Of a DNA stretch of 64,000 bases, positions 49,240-61,945 are shown one piece after another; within the stretch, counting starts at the first letter, position 1, and each line of letters opens with the position of its first letter. The DNA lies in assembly GCF_029962835.1 (NCBI RefSeq), contig NC_080583.1, forward strand, positions 49,765,658-49,829,657, read 5' to 3'. A program made the position numbers and the translations under genes. This DNA is from Magnolia sinica. Taxonomy: Eukaryota > Streptophyta > Magnoliopsida > Magnoliales > Magnoliaceae. The notes under the pieces were generated by a model that did not search any database, was not told the origin of the DNA, and worked only from the letters and a program-made list of their open reading frames with translations.

Positions 49240-49998
49240 TCTGAAGGACATGACCTAAAACTTAAAATGATCGTAACGAGTCCTGAAAGCTGTCTTCGGG
49301 ATGTCCTCCTCTCGGACACGAATCTGATGATAACCGGAACATAGGTCAATCTTTGAAAAGAACTGTGCACCCTGCAGCTGATCAACCAAATTATCTAACG
49401 GAGGTCTACCAATGCTCTGTCTCACCCTGGAGAAGGAATACAGCCAATCGGACTCACTGCTGGGTTGTACATGCCATAGTATCGAAGATCTTCTCCACAT
49501 CGGAGCGCCATCTCTTGGCTGCAGTCGGATCTGGCTCGCCTTAGAAATGTGGAGGATCGAGCTGTTTGAACTCACGAAGAAGGGCACTTGCACACTCCTG
49601 CTCGGCCTAGGCTGGAGAAACAACTGGGTGCCTGCCCTGTCCTTGAAGTGCGGCTGTTGCAGCCTATAACATCTACTGTAACTGGGAGGCACTCACAGGT
49701 ACGGTCGGATCTGCACCGGCCTAGGGTGGAGGAACGACATCCTCAGGCTGTGGAGCAGGGATCTTGGGGGTGGAACAGAAGCCGTAGGTGGCAGAGCAGG
49801 AGTCGATCGGGTCACTCTCCTTCGCGGTATGTCCTATAAAAAAGAACAAAAGTGCCTATCAATCCTTGAAAACTCCAGAAGGCACGTTAGGGGACTCAAT
49901 CGGAAGGTTACGTACTTGAAACCTAATTGTCCTAAACTCATAGCAAACATGTGATGTTGTCCTCGGTTATTCCCAAGTTATGCTCTGATACCAACTTT
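49240..49998 (-). mobile_element. Internal remnant (gag start and reverse transcriptase piece)
   Basis: On the minus strand the left part reads [17 protein letters not shown] and [12 protein letters not shown], a gypsy reverse transcriptase core. The right part resembles a gag start. The region between is missing. The primer-binding site lies at its right end. Fossil. Confidence 0.75.
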
Positions 49999-52900
49999 TG
50001 TCATGCCCCGAACTTGGAAACCAGGCTCAAAAAATTCCCGATCACCGAATCCGGCACCGACAGCCTTCGTAGTACCCCATTCTTTGCTCCTGGTACCCAT
50101 ACGCCAGGTTCCGATCCTGGGATGCTACAAGGAGGGTTTCTAATCATCAATTTGATTTGTAATGAGTATAACCAAAAGCATAACCCACGAACAAAACCAC
50201 AAGAACACCATCACAAAATCCAATATGATCAAAAACTTTGAGTACAATGCGTATAAAGGAAAATACAAGATAGTGCAAAGAATGGAAACTCTAAAAGCTC
50301 GATTGCACGCTCAAACTGTGGAGAAGCTACAGCTGTATCCTGGCATCACCTGTATGCATCAATCATGTATAAGCTTATAGAAAGCTTAGAGGGTGGTGTA
50401 AGTGTGTGCGCAATATAAGCATGCTTAGAATGTATGGTCAGAGTAATGCAGAATCATGCTAATGAGTACATGAATGCAATCAGCCATACCAAGGCTATGC
50501 GGTGTAGGATATGAATGTTATCGGCCATAACACGGCCATGCGATTTGAGATATAACTCAAGCATGCCAATCCTCATCATATATCAGTACAGTTCTCATTC
50601 TTGATATTCACTGGGTTTCAGTACACTCCAAATGGCACTACTGGTCTCCTAGCCGCACAGTCCAAGTGAGCGTAAGAAACCTCACTATCCGCCTGGCGAA
50701 TAGTCTATCAATACCTATCCGGCACATCAATAGTGGACCCATTCACGAGCAGCCTAGTATTGCCCCCTACTCTCGGGTGAGTAAGGCCACACCCCTTTCC
50801 AACCGACCACGACAGAGTGGGAGACGCGACCTCCTGGTATTCGGCCCTCGTGCGCTCATATATCCACTTGGTCTTGACATTAGAGTCATCCTCTGGTACC
50901 ATCAAATTTAGGAATTTTCTCCTATGGACATTTATGGCGCCCCGATGCTAAAAACAGTATTTTCGGTATCCAATCGGCCATCCACGATGTGTCTATGGAG
51001 GTTGTGGCCCTGATGTCACTAGGGCATACAATAATCATAATCACACAAATGCAAGTACATGAATCACACTACCAGTCATGCAACAGTCCTGCGTGTACCA
51101 CGTGCTCATGTAGGGCAACTCCGCCTATCAGGGAGCTCATAAATAATCTACTTGAGGGCATATGCTATGATCAGTCACTCCTCATATCAAGCATACATAT
51201 GATGCGTATGAGCATAAATCATTGATCTATACTAAACAAGTTATGTGGTGTTGGGCTCTGTTCATAACGAAGATGGGCCTAGACGGCCTACACATTACAA
51301 GTATGGGCTTATCAATGGGCCCTAGGGATAGTGATAATGCAGACATTTAACCAACATTATCCATACAATGTGGACGTCAAACCATCATTGCTCCTACGAC
51401 GTAGCCCGTTATAAGGGTCAACACATACACTATGGTGGAATCATACTACAATGGGCCTTACGTATGTCCTATTGGGCCTTGACCCATGGGCCTCGAATAC
51501 GTCAAATGGGCCTCATACCATGGGTCTCATATATATCAAAGTGGGCCTCAACAATAGGCCACAAATATATCAAGATGGGCCGATCACATGGGCCTCATAT
51601 ATATTAAAGTGGGCCTCAACAATGGCCACAACTACATCAAAATGGGCCTAATCACATGGGCCTCATATGTATATATATCAAAGGATCAATTGGACCACAC
51701 TCCAAATAACAGTGGTGACCATGATTTCCACCATGAAAATTCATAAGGCCCACCATAACATTTATTTTCTATCCAATCTAGTCGTAAGGTCACATAGACT
51801 TGGATTAAGAGGAAAATAAATTTCCTAATGATACAAACTCTTGTGACAATAAGGAGTTTCAATGGCAGAAGCTCAATCCCCACTACCTTTTGCTGGGTGG
51901 TCCACTTGATCCTAGATCTGTCTCAGTCTTTAGCTCATGCCATAAATGAGCTTTTAAAATGGTTAGACAGCTTGGATGCAACCCATGCATCATGGTGGGG
52001 TCCACTGACCGTCCAATAGCCCAGCCAAATGGCTAGACGACAGTGATAAAACACATATTATTTATTTATTTATTATTATTTTTTTATTTTGGGTTCCATC
52101 ATCCACGATCAGTGGACGGTGTGAATAAAACACATACATCACTGTGGGTCCCACGTGGGGCCCACCATAATGCTTATCCAACCTGTTGGTAAGGTCACAC
52201 AGACCCTAGATGAAGAGGAACACAAATTTCATAATGATCCAAAACTTGGGGCGTCTCCTGGCACAGTGGCACTCGGACGCGCAGGATTGATGCATGACTA
52301 GATTGTATGACTCATGCATCTCGCATTATGATTACTGTACGCCCACGGGTGCCTCCAGCGTCAAGCAGCAGGACGTTGCTGGCGTCCTCTAACTGCAGCG
52401 GCGGCAACAGCTGCTACTGTCTCTTTCTTAGTTTTTATTTTAAAAAAATCTATATTTCTATAGATTTTCCTAGGTGGGGCCCGCATCGGGCAGATTCACT
52501 CCAACCATTGGATCATAAGGCTCATGAGCCCAATATCTAAGGTATTTTGGTGTATAAAAGACTTCAAAGTGTGTTTAAATGGTAAGAACCACTATTTTCT
52601 ATACTATAGCCCGCCAGATAATCAAATTGGCTTCATTTTCCGGCTCAACGCCTAAAATGAGTTAAGGAGTGGAATGGACGGCATGGATTAAACTTATACA
52701 TCAAGGTGGGGCCTATATGAGTAGCCCACCCCAAAAGTGCAATATAAATATTATATTATCATTTTTGTTAGCTTGTTAGTACTCACCCATGTCAGTACAC
52801 GCACTCCATGTTAGCCACCCTTATCACGTCCAGCGTCCAGAGACACTGGATGGCATGGATAAACAGGGACATCATGGTGGGTCCCACATGCATGTGGCCC

Positions 52901-53883
52901 ACCTGTTTAGACCACCTGATATTTATGTTTTCCTTTCATCCGGGCTCGCTAATAGGCTGGACGGCATAGATCCAACACATTCATCCGATGGGTCCGACAT
53001 GAAATTTGTGATTCATGGTTGGCCACACTCACCCCTTCATCATCATCACCATTCAAAGAAAGAGATAGAGGGAGAGAGAGGGAGAGAGAGAGAGAGAGGG
53101 ACCTCGCCACTATGGGCCCCTCATGGATACAACACATACATCAATAAGTGGGCCCTTAAAAATTGAAATTAACAGAGGATCACCCACCTCTAGGTCTCCT
53201 CCTTGCTCCCTTAGGCTCCTATGCTCCTTAGCTTGCCTTTTGATGGAGGTTGATGGGGTTTTGATGGTGGTAGATGATGATTGGAAGGTTGAGATGGAAG
53301 ATGAGAAGGTGGGAAGAGTGGGCCACACTTGGAGTTGGGAGTGAGGAGCTTGGACGTATGGAGTTTGGGTTGCTTGGGAGATTTGAGAAATGAGAGAGAG
53401 AGAGAGTGAGGTGATGGGAATGATAAGAGGTGATGGAGTGATAGGTTTGTTTGAAAATTTTGTAAAAGAGGTATGGTTGTGTTTGAATTTTGAAAAAAGA
53501 GGAATGGGTGCGGAGAGAGAGGGTTGACTTGTGGAAAAAGAGGGATGGGTTGTTGTACTTGAGGTATGGTTGTACTTGACATTGATTGATAGGACATGTT
53601 GTAGAGATTCTCTCAAAATTCGTAACGTGTGGTGTTTCTTCGGAACGAACGCTGGCCCACATCTCCTGACCTGGGCATCGGTTCGATGCGCGAGTCGCGG
53701 CATTGGAACCGCGGCGATGACGCGGTTGCTATGATACAAGTTCTGGTTCGAGCTGACTTTGGTATGCGGGACCCTACTTAGGATTGTGTGCAAATGTCGG
53801 ATACGGGTCGAGGATTGTCAAAATTCACCCGGAAGGACTGCGGAAGCCAACGGAACGGTACAGACTAGGATACGTGCCTTACA
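49999..53883 (-). repeat. 5' LTR of the second giant-LTR element (about 3.9 kb)
   Basis: It begins (left) tgtcatgccccgaacttgg next to the primer-binding site and ends (right) tacgtgccttaca. It holds inverted versions of the same blocks as the LTR at 40508-45223. It also holds a (GA)n-rich patch at about 53055-53100 and a partial copy of the SINE-like repeat at 52768-52820. Confidence 0.78.
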
Positions 53884-56030
53884 GTTGTTGAGGCCCACCT
53901 TGATATATGTATATAGGGCCCATGGGTTAAGGCCCATTGTGATGTATTAAGGCTCATGGGATGAGGCCCATTGTGATGTATTCAAGGCCCATTATTATGG
54001 CCCACGTTGATGTGTATGAGGCATGTTATTGAGGCCCACCTTGATGTGTATGAGGCCCGTTATTGAGGCCCACCATGACATCTATGAGGACCATATGATA
54101 AGGCCCACTTCATGTATTTAAGGCCCATAGGTCGAGGCCCAATGGGATGTATACAAGGTCTATTGCATTGTGTGATTCCACCATGAGTTACGTAATGACA
54201 TTTATGGCAGGCCATGCCTTGGGAGCAATGTTGGTTTGACGTCCACATTGTAAGAATAATGTTGGTTAAATGTTCGCATTATTACTCTCCCTAGGGCCCA
54301 TTGATAGGCCCATACTTGTTACGTGTAGGCCGTCTAGGCCCATCTTCGTTGTGAGGATAGTTCATCACTTTATAACATGCTTAGTATAATTCCATGCCTC
54401 ATGCCATACGCATCATATGTATGCTTGATATGAGGAATGTTAGATCAAAGCATAAGTCATTGGGCTGAGACATTTACGGGACTCCTTATGAGATGAAGTG
54501 CCCCATATGAGCGTAGGTACGGGCGAGATTGTTGCATGATTGTACGGTGTGACTCATGCATCTCGCATATGTGTGACTTGATCATTATACGCCCTAGTGA
54601 CATCAGGGTTGTGGCCTCCACAGGCACATCGTGGATGGCTAGATGCGACATCGGAAATATTTGGTTCTAACACTATGGGCACTTAGGATGTCCTTGGGTG
54701 AAAATCCCAGAACCTCCGAGGCCAGGAGCTGCTCCAACGTCTAGACAGAGTGGATACATGAGCTCACGAATGCTGAATACCAGTAGGACGCGTCTCCCAC
54801 TGTGTCGTGGTCGGTTGGGAGGGGGTGTGGCCTTATCCGCTCGTGTGAGGGGGCTATAAGCTAGGCTGAGTATGACCAGCTCGTAAATGGGTCTGCTATC
54901 GACAAGCCGAGTAGGTATTGGCAGATTGCTGGCTAGGCGGATAGTGAGGTTTCTTCCACTCATTGGGCTGTGTAGCTTGGGAGGAGACAGTCGGTGTGGA
55001 GTGTAATAGACCCCGGTGATTTTCCTAGAAAGCAACCGTACTAATATGTGGACTTATTGAGTAGGAATTGCATATCCATTCATTCATTCATTCACTATCC
55101 ACTCGAGCTGGTGGTGTGTAACTATTTTTTACGTGTACCATCGTATGGCCAGGATTTCGGTTGGCGCACGACTAACCTGAGACTAGGAGTTTACCACATT
55201 GTGTCTGACTATCCAAATTTAGGTATGGGACTGGTTTGGATAGAAGTCCCTTATGATGGACCCCATAACCTGTGATACTTCGTACTATCATCTTAACTTC
55301 ACATTCCAGCATGTTCATTTCATTTGCACCACATATTACATTGCATCCGCAGTACTTAGTATTTTGAGTTACTATGTTTTTGCATGTATATGGCCTAGAC
55401 GGACTTAGCAAAATTTACATATTGCATTGTACCCTCAGCATTTGACATTTGACTCTCTGTGACTCCTCATTTACATAGTTGATTTGTCTTACTAGTATTT
55501 CCGACATTGTATGATTTATGGGCTTATCATTATTTCTGCTTACTCTGATATTGTATGATTCATGATCTTGTTAGTATTTCCATTTATCCCGATGATGTAT
55601 GATTCATGTGCTTCATTATATACATGACACTTACCTTACACACACTTTCACTACCCTCTAAGCTTTCTATAAGCTTATACATGATAGATGCATGCAGGTG
55701 ACGTTAGGTTGTAACAGTGTTGAGCTTGGAGCGTGTAGTTGTCTTCTGGAGTTTTGATTTCAATATATGTATTTTCCTTTCAGCATTGTATTCAATTGAT
55801 TATATTAGTGGATATGTGATTATGATGCTGCCTCTGTGAATTAGGTATGCTTGTGGTTATGCTCCATTACAAAAAAAAAATCATACTGAAAATCCTCCTT
55901 GTAGGATCCCAGGATCGAAATCTGGCATGTGAGTGTCGGGATTCGAGAATGGGGCACTACGGAGGCTGTCGGTGCTGGATTCGGCGATCGAAAATTTTGT
56001 GAGTCCATTTTCTGAGTTTGGGGCATGACA

Positions 56031-58077
56031 AGCTGCTTCTGCCTTCTCATTCTAGGCAAACTTAAGATTCTTCTGAGTCTGCTGAGACAATGTTCTGACT
56101 ATCTTGGAAAAATCTCTAATGAATCGACGGTAGTATCCTGCTAGGCCAAGAAAACTCCTCACTTCAGTAACCGAACCAGGCTGCTCCCAGTCCTGAACTG
56201 TAGTCGCCTTAGCAAGGTCTATAGCTATGCCTTCCTTGGACACCACATGTCCTAGGAACTTGAGTTCTTCCTTCCAAAAGTCACACTTCTTGTACTGAGT
56301 GAACAACTAGTTCTTCTTGAGAGTATCAAAGACTGCTCGTAGGTCCTCCTCATGATCTGCCTAACTTTTAGAGTATATCAGGATGTCATTTATAAATATG
56401 ATAACGAATCGATACAAATATGGCTGAAACACCCGGTTCATCAGGTCCATGAACACGGCGGGTGCGTTTGTGAGTCCAAACGACATCACAAGGAACTTGT
56501 AGTGCCCAAAGCTGGTTTTGAATGTTGTATTCTACATGTCCTCATCCCTGACGCGCAACTAGTGATACCCTAATTGTAAGTCGATCTTTGAAAAATATTG
56601 TGCCCCTTTCAACTGATTGAACAGATCATCTATCCTGGGCAAACGATACTTGTTCTTCACCGTCACTTGGTTCAACCTGCTATAATCAATACACAATCAC
56701 AGTGATCCATCTTTCTTCTTCACGAACAACATGGACGCTCCCCAAGGGGATACACTCGGTCGTACGAAGCCTGCATCCAACAGATCATCAATCTGTCTCC
56801 TCAGTTCCTCCATCTCACATAGAGGCATATGATACGTCGGTAAGGAAATGAGTGTCGCACCACGCACATGGTCGATGGTAAAATCGATCTCGCGTTGAGG
56901 GGGCAGTCTAAGTATTGTCCTGAACACATCCATGAAATCCTGAACTACAGGCAGTCTCCCAATGCCAGACCATCAACATTCTCTAGCATGATGGCATAAC
57001 AACTCATGCGGCAGGGTAAACTGACTTGAATTGGGAAAGTAAAGGTCGTGCCCTCAGGTGTACGGGCTGTCACCACTTTGGTATCACAATCGATCTCTGC
57101 CTTCATATCGGTGAGCCAATCCATACCGAGGATAACGTCGTAATGGTATAGTGCGGCAACAATCAGGTCAACGAGTACCGTCCCGCTTCCTAATATATCG
57201 CACAATCCTTACACATTTTAGTAACGTCCGAAAAGGTCCCTGTGGTGGTAAGGATTCTCACCCCCTTTGTAGGAGCTGTTTCCAACACTAGTCGCTTGAC
57301 TGCTGCGCATGATATGATCAAAATAGTGGACCTGGTGTCCACAATAAGAAGACCGGTGTACCTTGAACATGTGCTATGACTTCGAAAGCCATCGGCGCTG
57401 TAAGTTCTACCTCAGATGCCTCAGCTGAGAGTGAGTGCACACGAGCCTGTTGAGAACGGTTCGGCTGCAGTGACATAGGTCGCTGTGGTGGCCTAAATCG
57501 AGGTGCAGATGGCCTATAAGAAGGCTGTGCAGGTAGTATAAAACGTAGAGGTGGAGTTGAGATAGCTGGTGGCATCTCCCACTTGATCCTCTGAGGAGGC
57601 ATAAAGTTGTTGTCCCTCATCCTGGTGAAATAGTAGGTATTAGCATTGCCCGACCTCTTACAATAGGTGCACCATATATCAGGTTGCCTCGACTGTGTCT
57701 GTGGAGCCGTAAGCCGAGGAGGAGAATCTGTATGTGGCCTCTTACCGAGGAACAGCCTGTTCGAAAAATCTGGTCGAGGCTTAGGAACCATAGGTATATG
57801 TGTGTGGGATAGCCTGTCCCCATCCTGCTCAGCTCGCAGAGACATGTCCACTGGCTCAGCATAGTTGAGTATGCTAGCGCAACATATCTTCGAGCATATC
57901 TTGAGTCGCAGACCTTTAGAAAATCACCGTATTCGCATCAGCTTGTTTGCTAGGATTAATGGTGTTATCCCTCCTTGTCGAAGGTGAAGGAACTCACTCG
58001 CCTTCTCATTATGGTAGGTGAGAGGAAAATACTTCCCATGGAAGCGCATCTCAAAAACCTCCCATGACCACACGTAA
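56031..58077 (-). mobile_element. Chromovirus gag, protease and reverse transcriptase segment
   Basis: On the minus strand, right to left: gag end with EMRFHGKYFPLTYHNEK and a Pro/Arg-rich stretch, protease-like (ALYHYDVILGMDWLTDMKAE), and reverse transcriptase entry (MEELRRQIDDLLDAGFVRPS, SPWGASMLFVKKKDGSL). A GLAGYYRRFIRDFSKI connection follows near 56100. Pol continues on the other side of the giant-LTR element at 40507. Fossil with several breaks. Confidence 0.85.
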
Positions 58078-59922
58078 TGAGAGATAGCCAAATAAAATAA
58101 TTTAATTCAAAATGCTGAAATAAAATCAACTCAATAAACAAGTATTAAGAGGTTAATATGAATACAGTTCTAAGGACAACCTTACACCATAAAAACCAAG
58201 GGTTTATGGCAAGACAACCTTATTTCTAGAACATCTTTTGTATCAAAAACTCAATCTGAAGAGAAATAAATAAATAGCAAGGAATTGAAATAAATTACAG
58301 GAATTTAAATCTAAATTATTACAACATTCCACACACTTGCTTGAAATGTAAATTTTGCAACATTCACATCCACACATACATCCCACAAACTTGAATGATA
58401 TAAGATATAAAACTTAAGCAAGCATTCAAACCACAAGATAAAGAATTATAGTGGTTCGCCTGTGTGTACACCAACTGTTTCACAACAGCCACACAAATTG
58501 CTACTCCACTCCTAATATCCTCACACAGGGGATATTAGCGTTCACTAACAAAATAGGTTTCACAGGTTCACCTAAAACCTTCACAATTGTATCTTTTTAA
58601 TTTGGGCTTACACAATCCAAAAACCCACACTTTTTTAGTTTTCTGGCTCTCCTTAGATAACCACACAATGAGGATTTTCTGGCGAATCTCAAACAAAAAC
58701 CAAAAGAAGAGAAATGTTACATAAACGTAAAATACCTGGATTTTTCCTTTCCTAGCAGCCCGGAAGAACCAATCAGAGTAGAAGTTCAAATCCACGTTCA
58801 ATGTCCAATACTCACTTAAAATGGTTTTAAGTTCTAATTGATTTTAAATTAAATAAAATGGGCTAGCTCTATTTGATTTTGATTCCAAGAAGAAGGAATT
58901 ACAGAATTTCCCCTTTTCAAATCAGTTTGGAATGTAGATCAAAATCAAATAAAAATAAGCTAATAAAAGGAAATATTAATTATAGACAAATTAGCTTAAA
59001 ATGAACACTAACTTATCTCAGAGTGGAGCCTTGAATTTCTTTGAATTGAATTATGCAATTTTGAGATTCGTGCTCAATTTATAGAAGCAAAAATCATGTC
59101 CTCGACTGGTCTTAGGGAAACTTCGACTGGTCATAGCTTCAACGACATTTTCAATTTTTAAGCACGATCTTCGAAAACCGTTCTACGACTGATCGTGGGG
59201 TGTTTACGACTGGTCGTGGATGACCCAGGACTGGTCATAGACCGCATGAGTTGGTCGCTGTAGTTTGAGTCGAGGACCCACAACTAGTCGAAGTTCGAGT
59301 TGTGAACACACCTACGACTAGTCGAAGGACCTCCAGGACTGGTCGTGGGCTAACCAAAAATTCTGAAAATCTTCAACAACTTAGGACTGGTCGTGGAATT
59401 TCTTGGACTAGTTGAACTAGTGCTAGGACTAGTCGAACAAGGTCTAGGACTAGTCTTAGAATAGACCAAATTCATATATAAACATACAGTTTGAATTATG
59501 TATCCAAAATGACCTACCCTAAGGTCAATCTAAAGTCAATCATACTTGGGACATGAAGTATGGACATTGAAACTCCATTCTATCAAATGATTGTTGACCT
59601 TTGAACTTTACAAAGCTTGAGATCTCTACTTGATGTAGCTTGATCTTGAGATCTTCGAAAGCTTGACATCAAACTTCAACTTGAGTTGCTCTTGAGTCTT
59701 GAAATGTACTTGAGTCTTGTACTCTTTATTGATGTAGCTCTGAACATTGATGTTTACAGTACATGGCTTGACTTGCCTTGAAGTCGATCATTATACTTAA
59801 CTTGAAGCACTTGTGAAGCAGTGTCTGGAACATATATAACAACATACAAACACAAGACACAAATAGAGTTCTGGCACAACAAAATTTGACAACCAAAGGA
59901 GCATGAGACCATAGCACTTACA
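58078..59922 (-). repeat. 3' LTR of the copia element (about 1.85 kb)
   Basis: The left end tgagagatagcc abuts chromovirus gag. The right end (reverse tgtaagtgctatgg) directly precedes the polypurine tract (plus strand tctccccctttgtc). A cluster of gactggtcgtgg and tcgactagtcga-like words lies at 59100-59465. Confidence 0.75.
59100..59465. repeat. Cluster of palindromic 'gactggtc / gactagtc' words in the LTR
   Basis: More than a dozen copies of (c/g)gact(g/a)gtc(g/t) recur at irregular spacing, several as full palindromes such as cgactagtcg. A second smaller cluster is at 61690-61855. Sireviruses are known for clustered palindromic repeats in their non-coding parts. Confidence 0.8.
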
Positions 59923-60649
59923 ATCTCCCCCTTTGTCAAATTTGTGACAAAACACTCTCAAAGAGAATAAGAGAAGCACAACATGTTCAACAAAGAATCA
60001 TGCATCAGTTATCATAAACTAGCATACACATTCATTTAGAGGCAAGTCTCCTCTATACTCCTTTATACTTAGTACTCCCCCTGAGTAGCACACATAGATA
60101 TTCAAAATAAAAAAATGCCTACTTAATCCATAACCAATTAGCTTCAAAATGTCTTCTCCCCCCTTTTGTCACAAAATGACAAAGGAAGAACACAAGGATA
60201 ATAATGATAATTAGGAGAGCAAAGTAAGTAAGAGATGAAATAAAATCCATACATCCAAATATAAAAGACTAGTCAGGTCCAAAGACAAATAAAAACAATC
60301 ATACAAACTAAGATAAAGCAAAATAGTATATGAGTTATTACAAACCAGCAAATAAAAACATTCAGTCAGATCTTGAAGAAGGAGTAGGAATAGATGGATC
60401 AATTTTGTGCAAACCCTTAGTAACGCGTCGCATATACTTGCACATATAAGCAAATTGAGAAGTTTGGGTTACATATATTTAAGCCACCTGTTCCTCAAGA
60501 GAACGCAATCTCTCATTAAAGCCAGACGGCACAAAGTCAGGATCATTTCCAGAATCAGATTCTATTTCATTAAATATATCATCCATATTAATATCATTTG
60601 GAGGAAGATTATCACCCTCTTCTTCATTCACACCTGCTGCTCCACCTTC

Positions 60650-61516
60650 TCTAACATTTACTTAGCCCTCAGCCAATCACAACTTCATTTTGTTTAAGTT
60701 GGAGTTATTGAAAATGAGGTGTTGGATAGGAGCCTCTACAATAGGCATAGCGACTAGCATGTGAGTAGCTAACACAGTCATTAAGTAAGCAAAGGGAATA
60801 TCACTATGACCTGGATAGATACAGAACTGAATGATGGAATGACATATTAAAGAGGGCAGACAAACAGTTGCACCAGTGATGATAGAATACAAGATACGAA
60901 CCATGAATACAATCAGTTATGTTTTGTTACCAGAACGAGGATACAGATTAGAAGTAAAGATACGATGCAAAACTCTGTATCTGGGTAACAAATATTTGGT
61001 TGTGAGGGCATTCCCGTTCTGAGTCCATTAAGCATCCATGTTACAAAGTGCTCTAGTATAAATACATTTTTCAGATTCAGAAACTTTCTCAGCTAGAGTG
61101 CTAGGTGGAATACCATCATCATTAATAGGTATATCTATAAGGCCTGAAATTAAATGACGATCAACAAGAAAAGGTCCTTCTCTAGTAGCAATAGAGAAAG
61201 TTAATTGTTCAGTAGAAAATTCAGATATGCATGCAAACATGCTTTGTACAATGGATTGTTATGCCGCCCCGCCCCAACGTAGGATGTTATCCCAACCTAC
61301 AGATTGGAGAAGAGGAAGGAGACCGAAATGAGCGATGTGATCTAAATCAACAGCTTTTTTCACAATGACATTACTTAGATGCAAACCACGCACATAAGAT
61401 GGATCATCTTCGGGAGACTGAAGATGGCGTCTTGTAATAGGAGTTGATCTGGACGACGAGGGACCTCTAGTATTTTTCTTTTTCCCTCTAGAGTCCATAT
61501 TCTTGAATAAAAACAA
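60650..61516 (-). mobile_element. Sirevirus extra frame region (env-like ORF remnant)
   Basis: On the minus strand: MDSRGKKKNTRGPSSSRS, then FGLLPLLQSVGWDN, MFACISEFSTEQLTFSI and a segment with ATVCLPSLICHSII. This pattern occurs in the third frame of plant Sireviruses between RNase H and the LTR. Role unproven in the family. Broken copy. Confidence 0.65.
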
Positions 61517-61945
61517 GAAATCTCAAAGAAGTAGAGATGGGTTTTTTAAATCAGCAAATGGAGAAGAAAACCCCAAAAAGCTCAAGGCAAACTTGAAATC
61601 AACTACTCCAATGAAGAAATTGAAGAAAATAAACAATGAATCTATAAGAAAGACAAGAAAAATGCTCTGACCTGGTTGAATCGAACATTAGGGTTCGACT
61701 AGTCGATCTCGACTTGTTAGAGAGAAAAGTGAAAATGAGGAAGAAGAGAGATTTTTCCAAATTAAAGAGGTCAGCACACTCCACGACTGGTCTTGAGAAA
61801 TACACGACCGGTCGCACCACTACTAGTCGTATATGACCATGACTGGTTGAGTACTGGCCAAAAATTGCATTTTTCAGTGAATTTAAAATTTTAACCACAA
61901 AAATATATAAACATATATACAATATGTTACAAGTAGCAAGAATAT

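Larger units (their letters stand above)
48262..53883 (-). mobile_element. Second giant-LTR family element, minus strand, inserted in the 3' LTR of the first
   Basis: The left end tgtcacgcctgg and right end gcacgt reversed (cgtgccttaca) are the family's LTR ends. Flanking 5-mers attgt (48257-48261) and gttgt (53884-53888) match 4 of 5, fitting a 5-bp target duplication in tattgttgaggccc. Parts on the minus strand: 5' LTR (53883-49999), primer-binding site (about 49993-49982), a shortened internal piece (49998-49240) with the start of gag and a small gypsy reverse transcriptase piece, and a partial 3' LTR (about 49238-48262). Broken by large deletions. Younger than its host. Confidence 0.8.
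40508..56030 (+). mobile_element. Giant-LTR retrotransposon, almost no internal region, broken
   Basis: The 5' LTR (40508-45223) and 3' LTR (45630-56030, interrupted by another element) are each about 4.7 kb once the insertion is set aside. Between them lie only about 406 bases. These hold a primer-binding site tggtatcagagc (45229-45240, initiator-Met tRNA type) and a short gypsy-like tail with tttcgaggacaaaattttta before the 3' LTR. No gag or pol is present, so it could move only with help. It sits in the chromovirus pol region; coding resumes on both sides. A degraded or unclear target-site duplication could not be confirmed. Probably Ty3/gypsy, because its relative at 48262-53883 carries gypsy-type reverse transcriptase. 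Confidence 0.8.
45630..56030 (+). repeat. 3' LTR of the giant-LTR element, split by a later insertion
   Basis: It starts tgtaaggcacgtatctt and ends gtttggggcatgaca. The part 45630-48261 matches 40508-43095, and 53889-56030 matches 43096-45223. The break is the element at 48262-53883. Blocks 47271-47519 and 47608-48252 look almost identical to 42097-42345 and 42433-43078, although neighbouring stretches differ clearly. Confidence 0.8.
32281..58077 (-). mobile_element. Ty3/gypsy chromovirus (Tekay/Del-like), host of the nest, broken
   Basis: On the minus strand the parts run right to left: gag (58077 to about 57318), protease (around 57205-56945, with DVILGMDWL), reverse transcriptase (about 56933-56040), RNase H (about 40359-40036), integrase (about 39905-39027) and integrase tail with a chromodomain-like end (35753-35457). 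A polypurine tract and a 3' LTR (35445-32281) follow. The VLRSKLIPLVKV and EEKATWETEAE words suit Tekay-type chromodomains. Three later insertions split it: a solo LTR (35764-38844), a giant-LTR element (40508-56030) and a copia element from 58078. Its 5' LTR is outside the window. Besides the insertions, several lesions break the coding parts. It is the oldest layer here. Confidence 0.85.

Noticed and set aside
53110-53793. 227-codon frame, Ser/Pro/Thr-rich
   Set aside because: It is in the CT-rich part of the 5' LTR; low complexity and no recognised domain.
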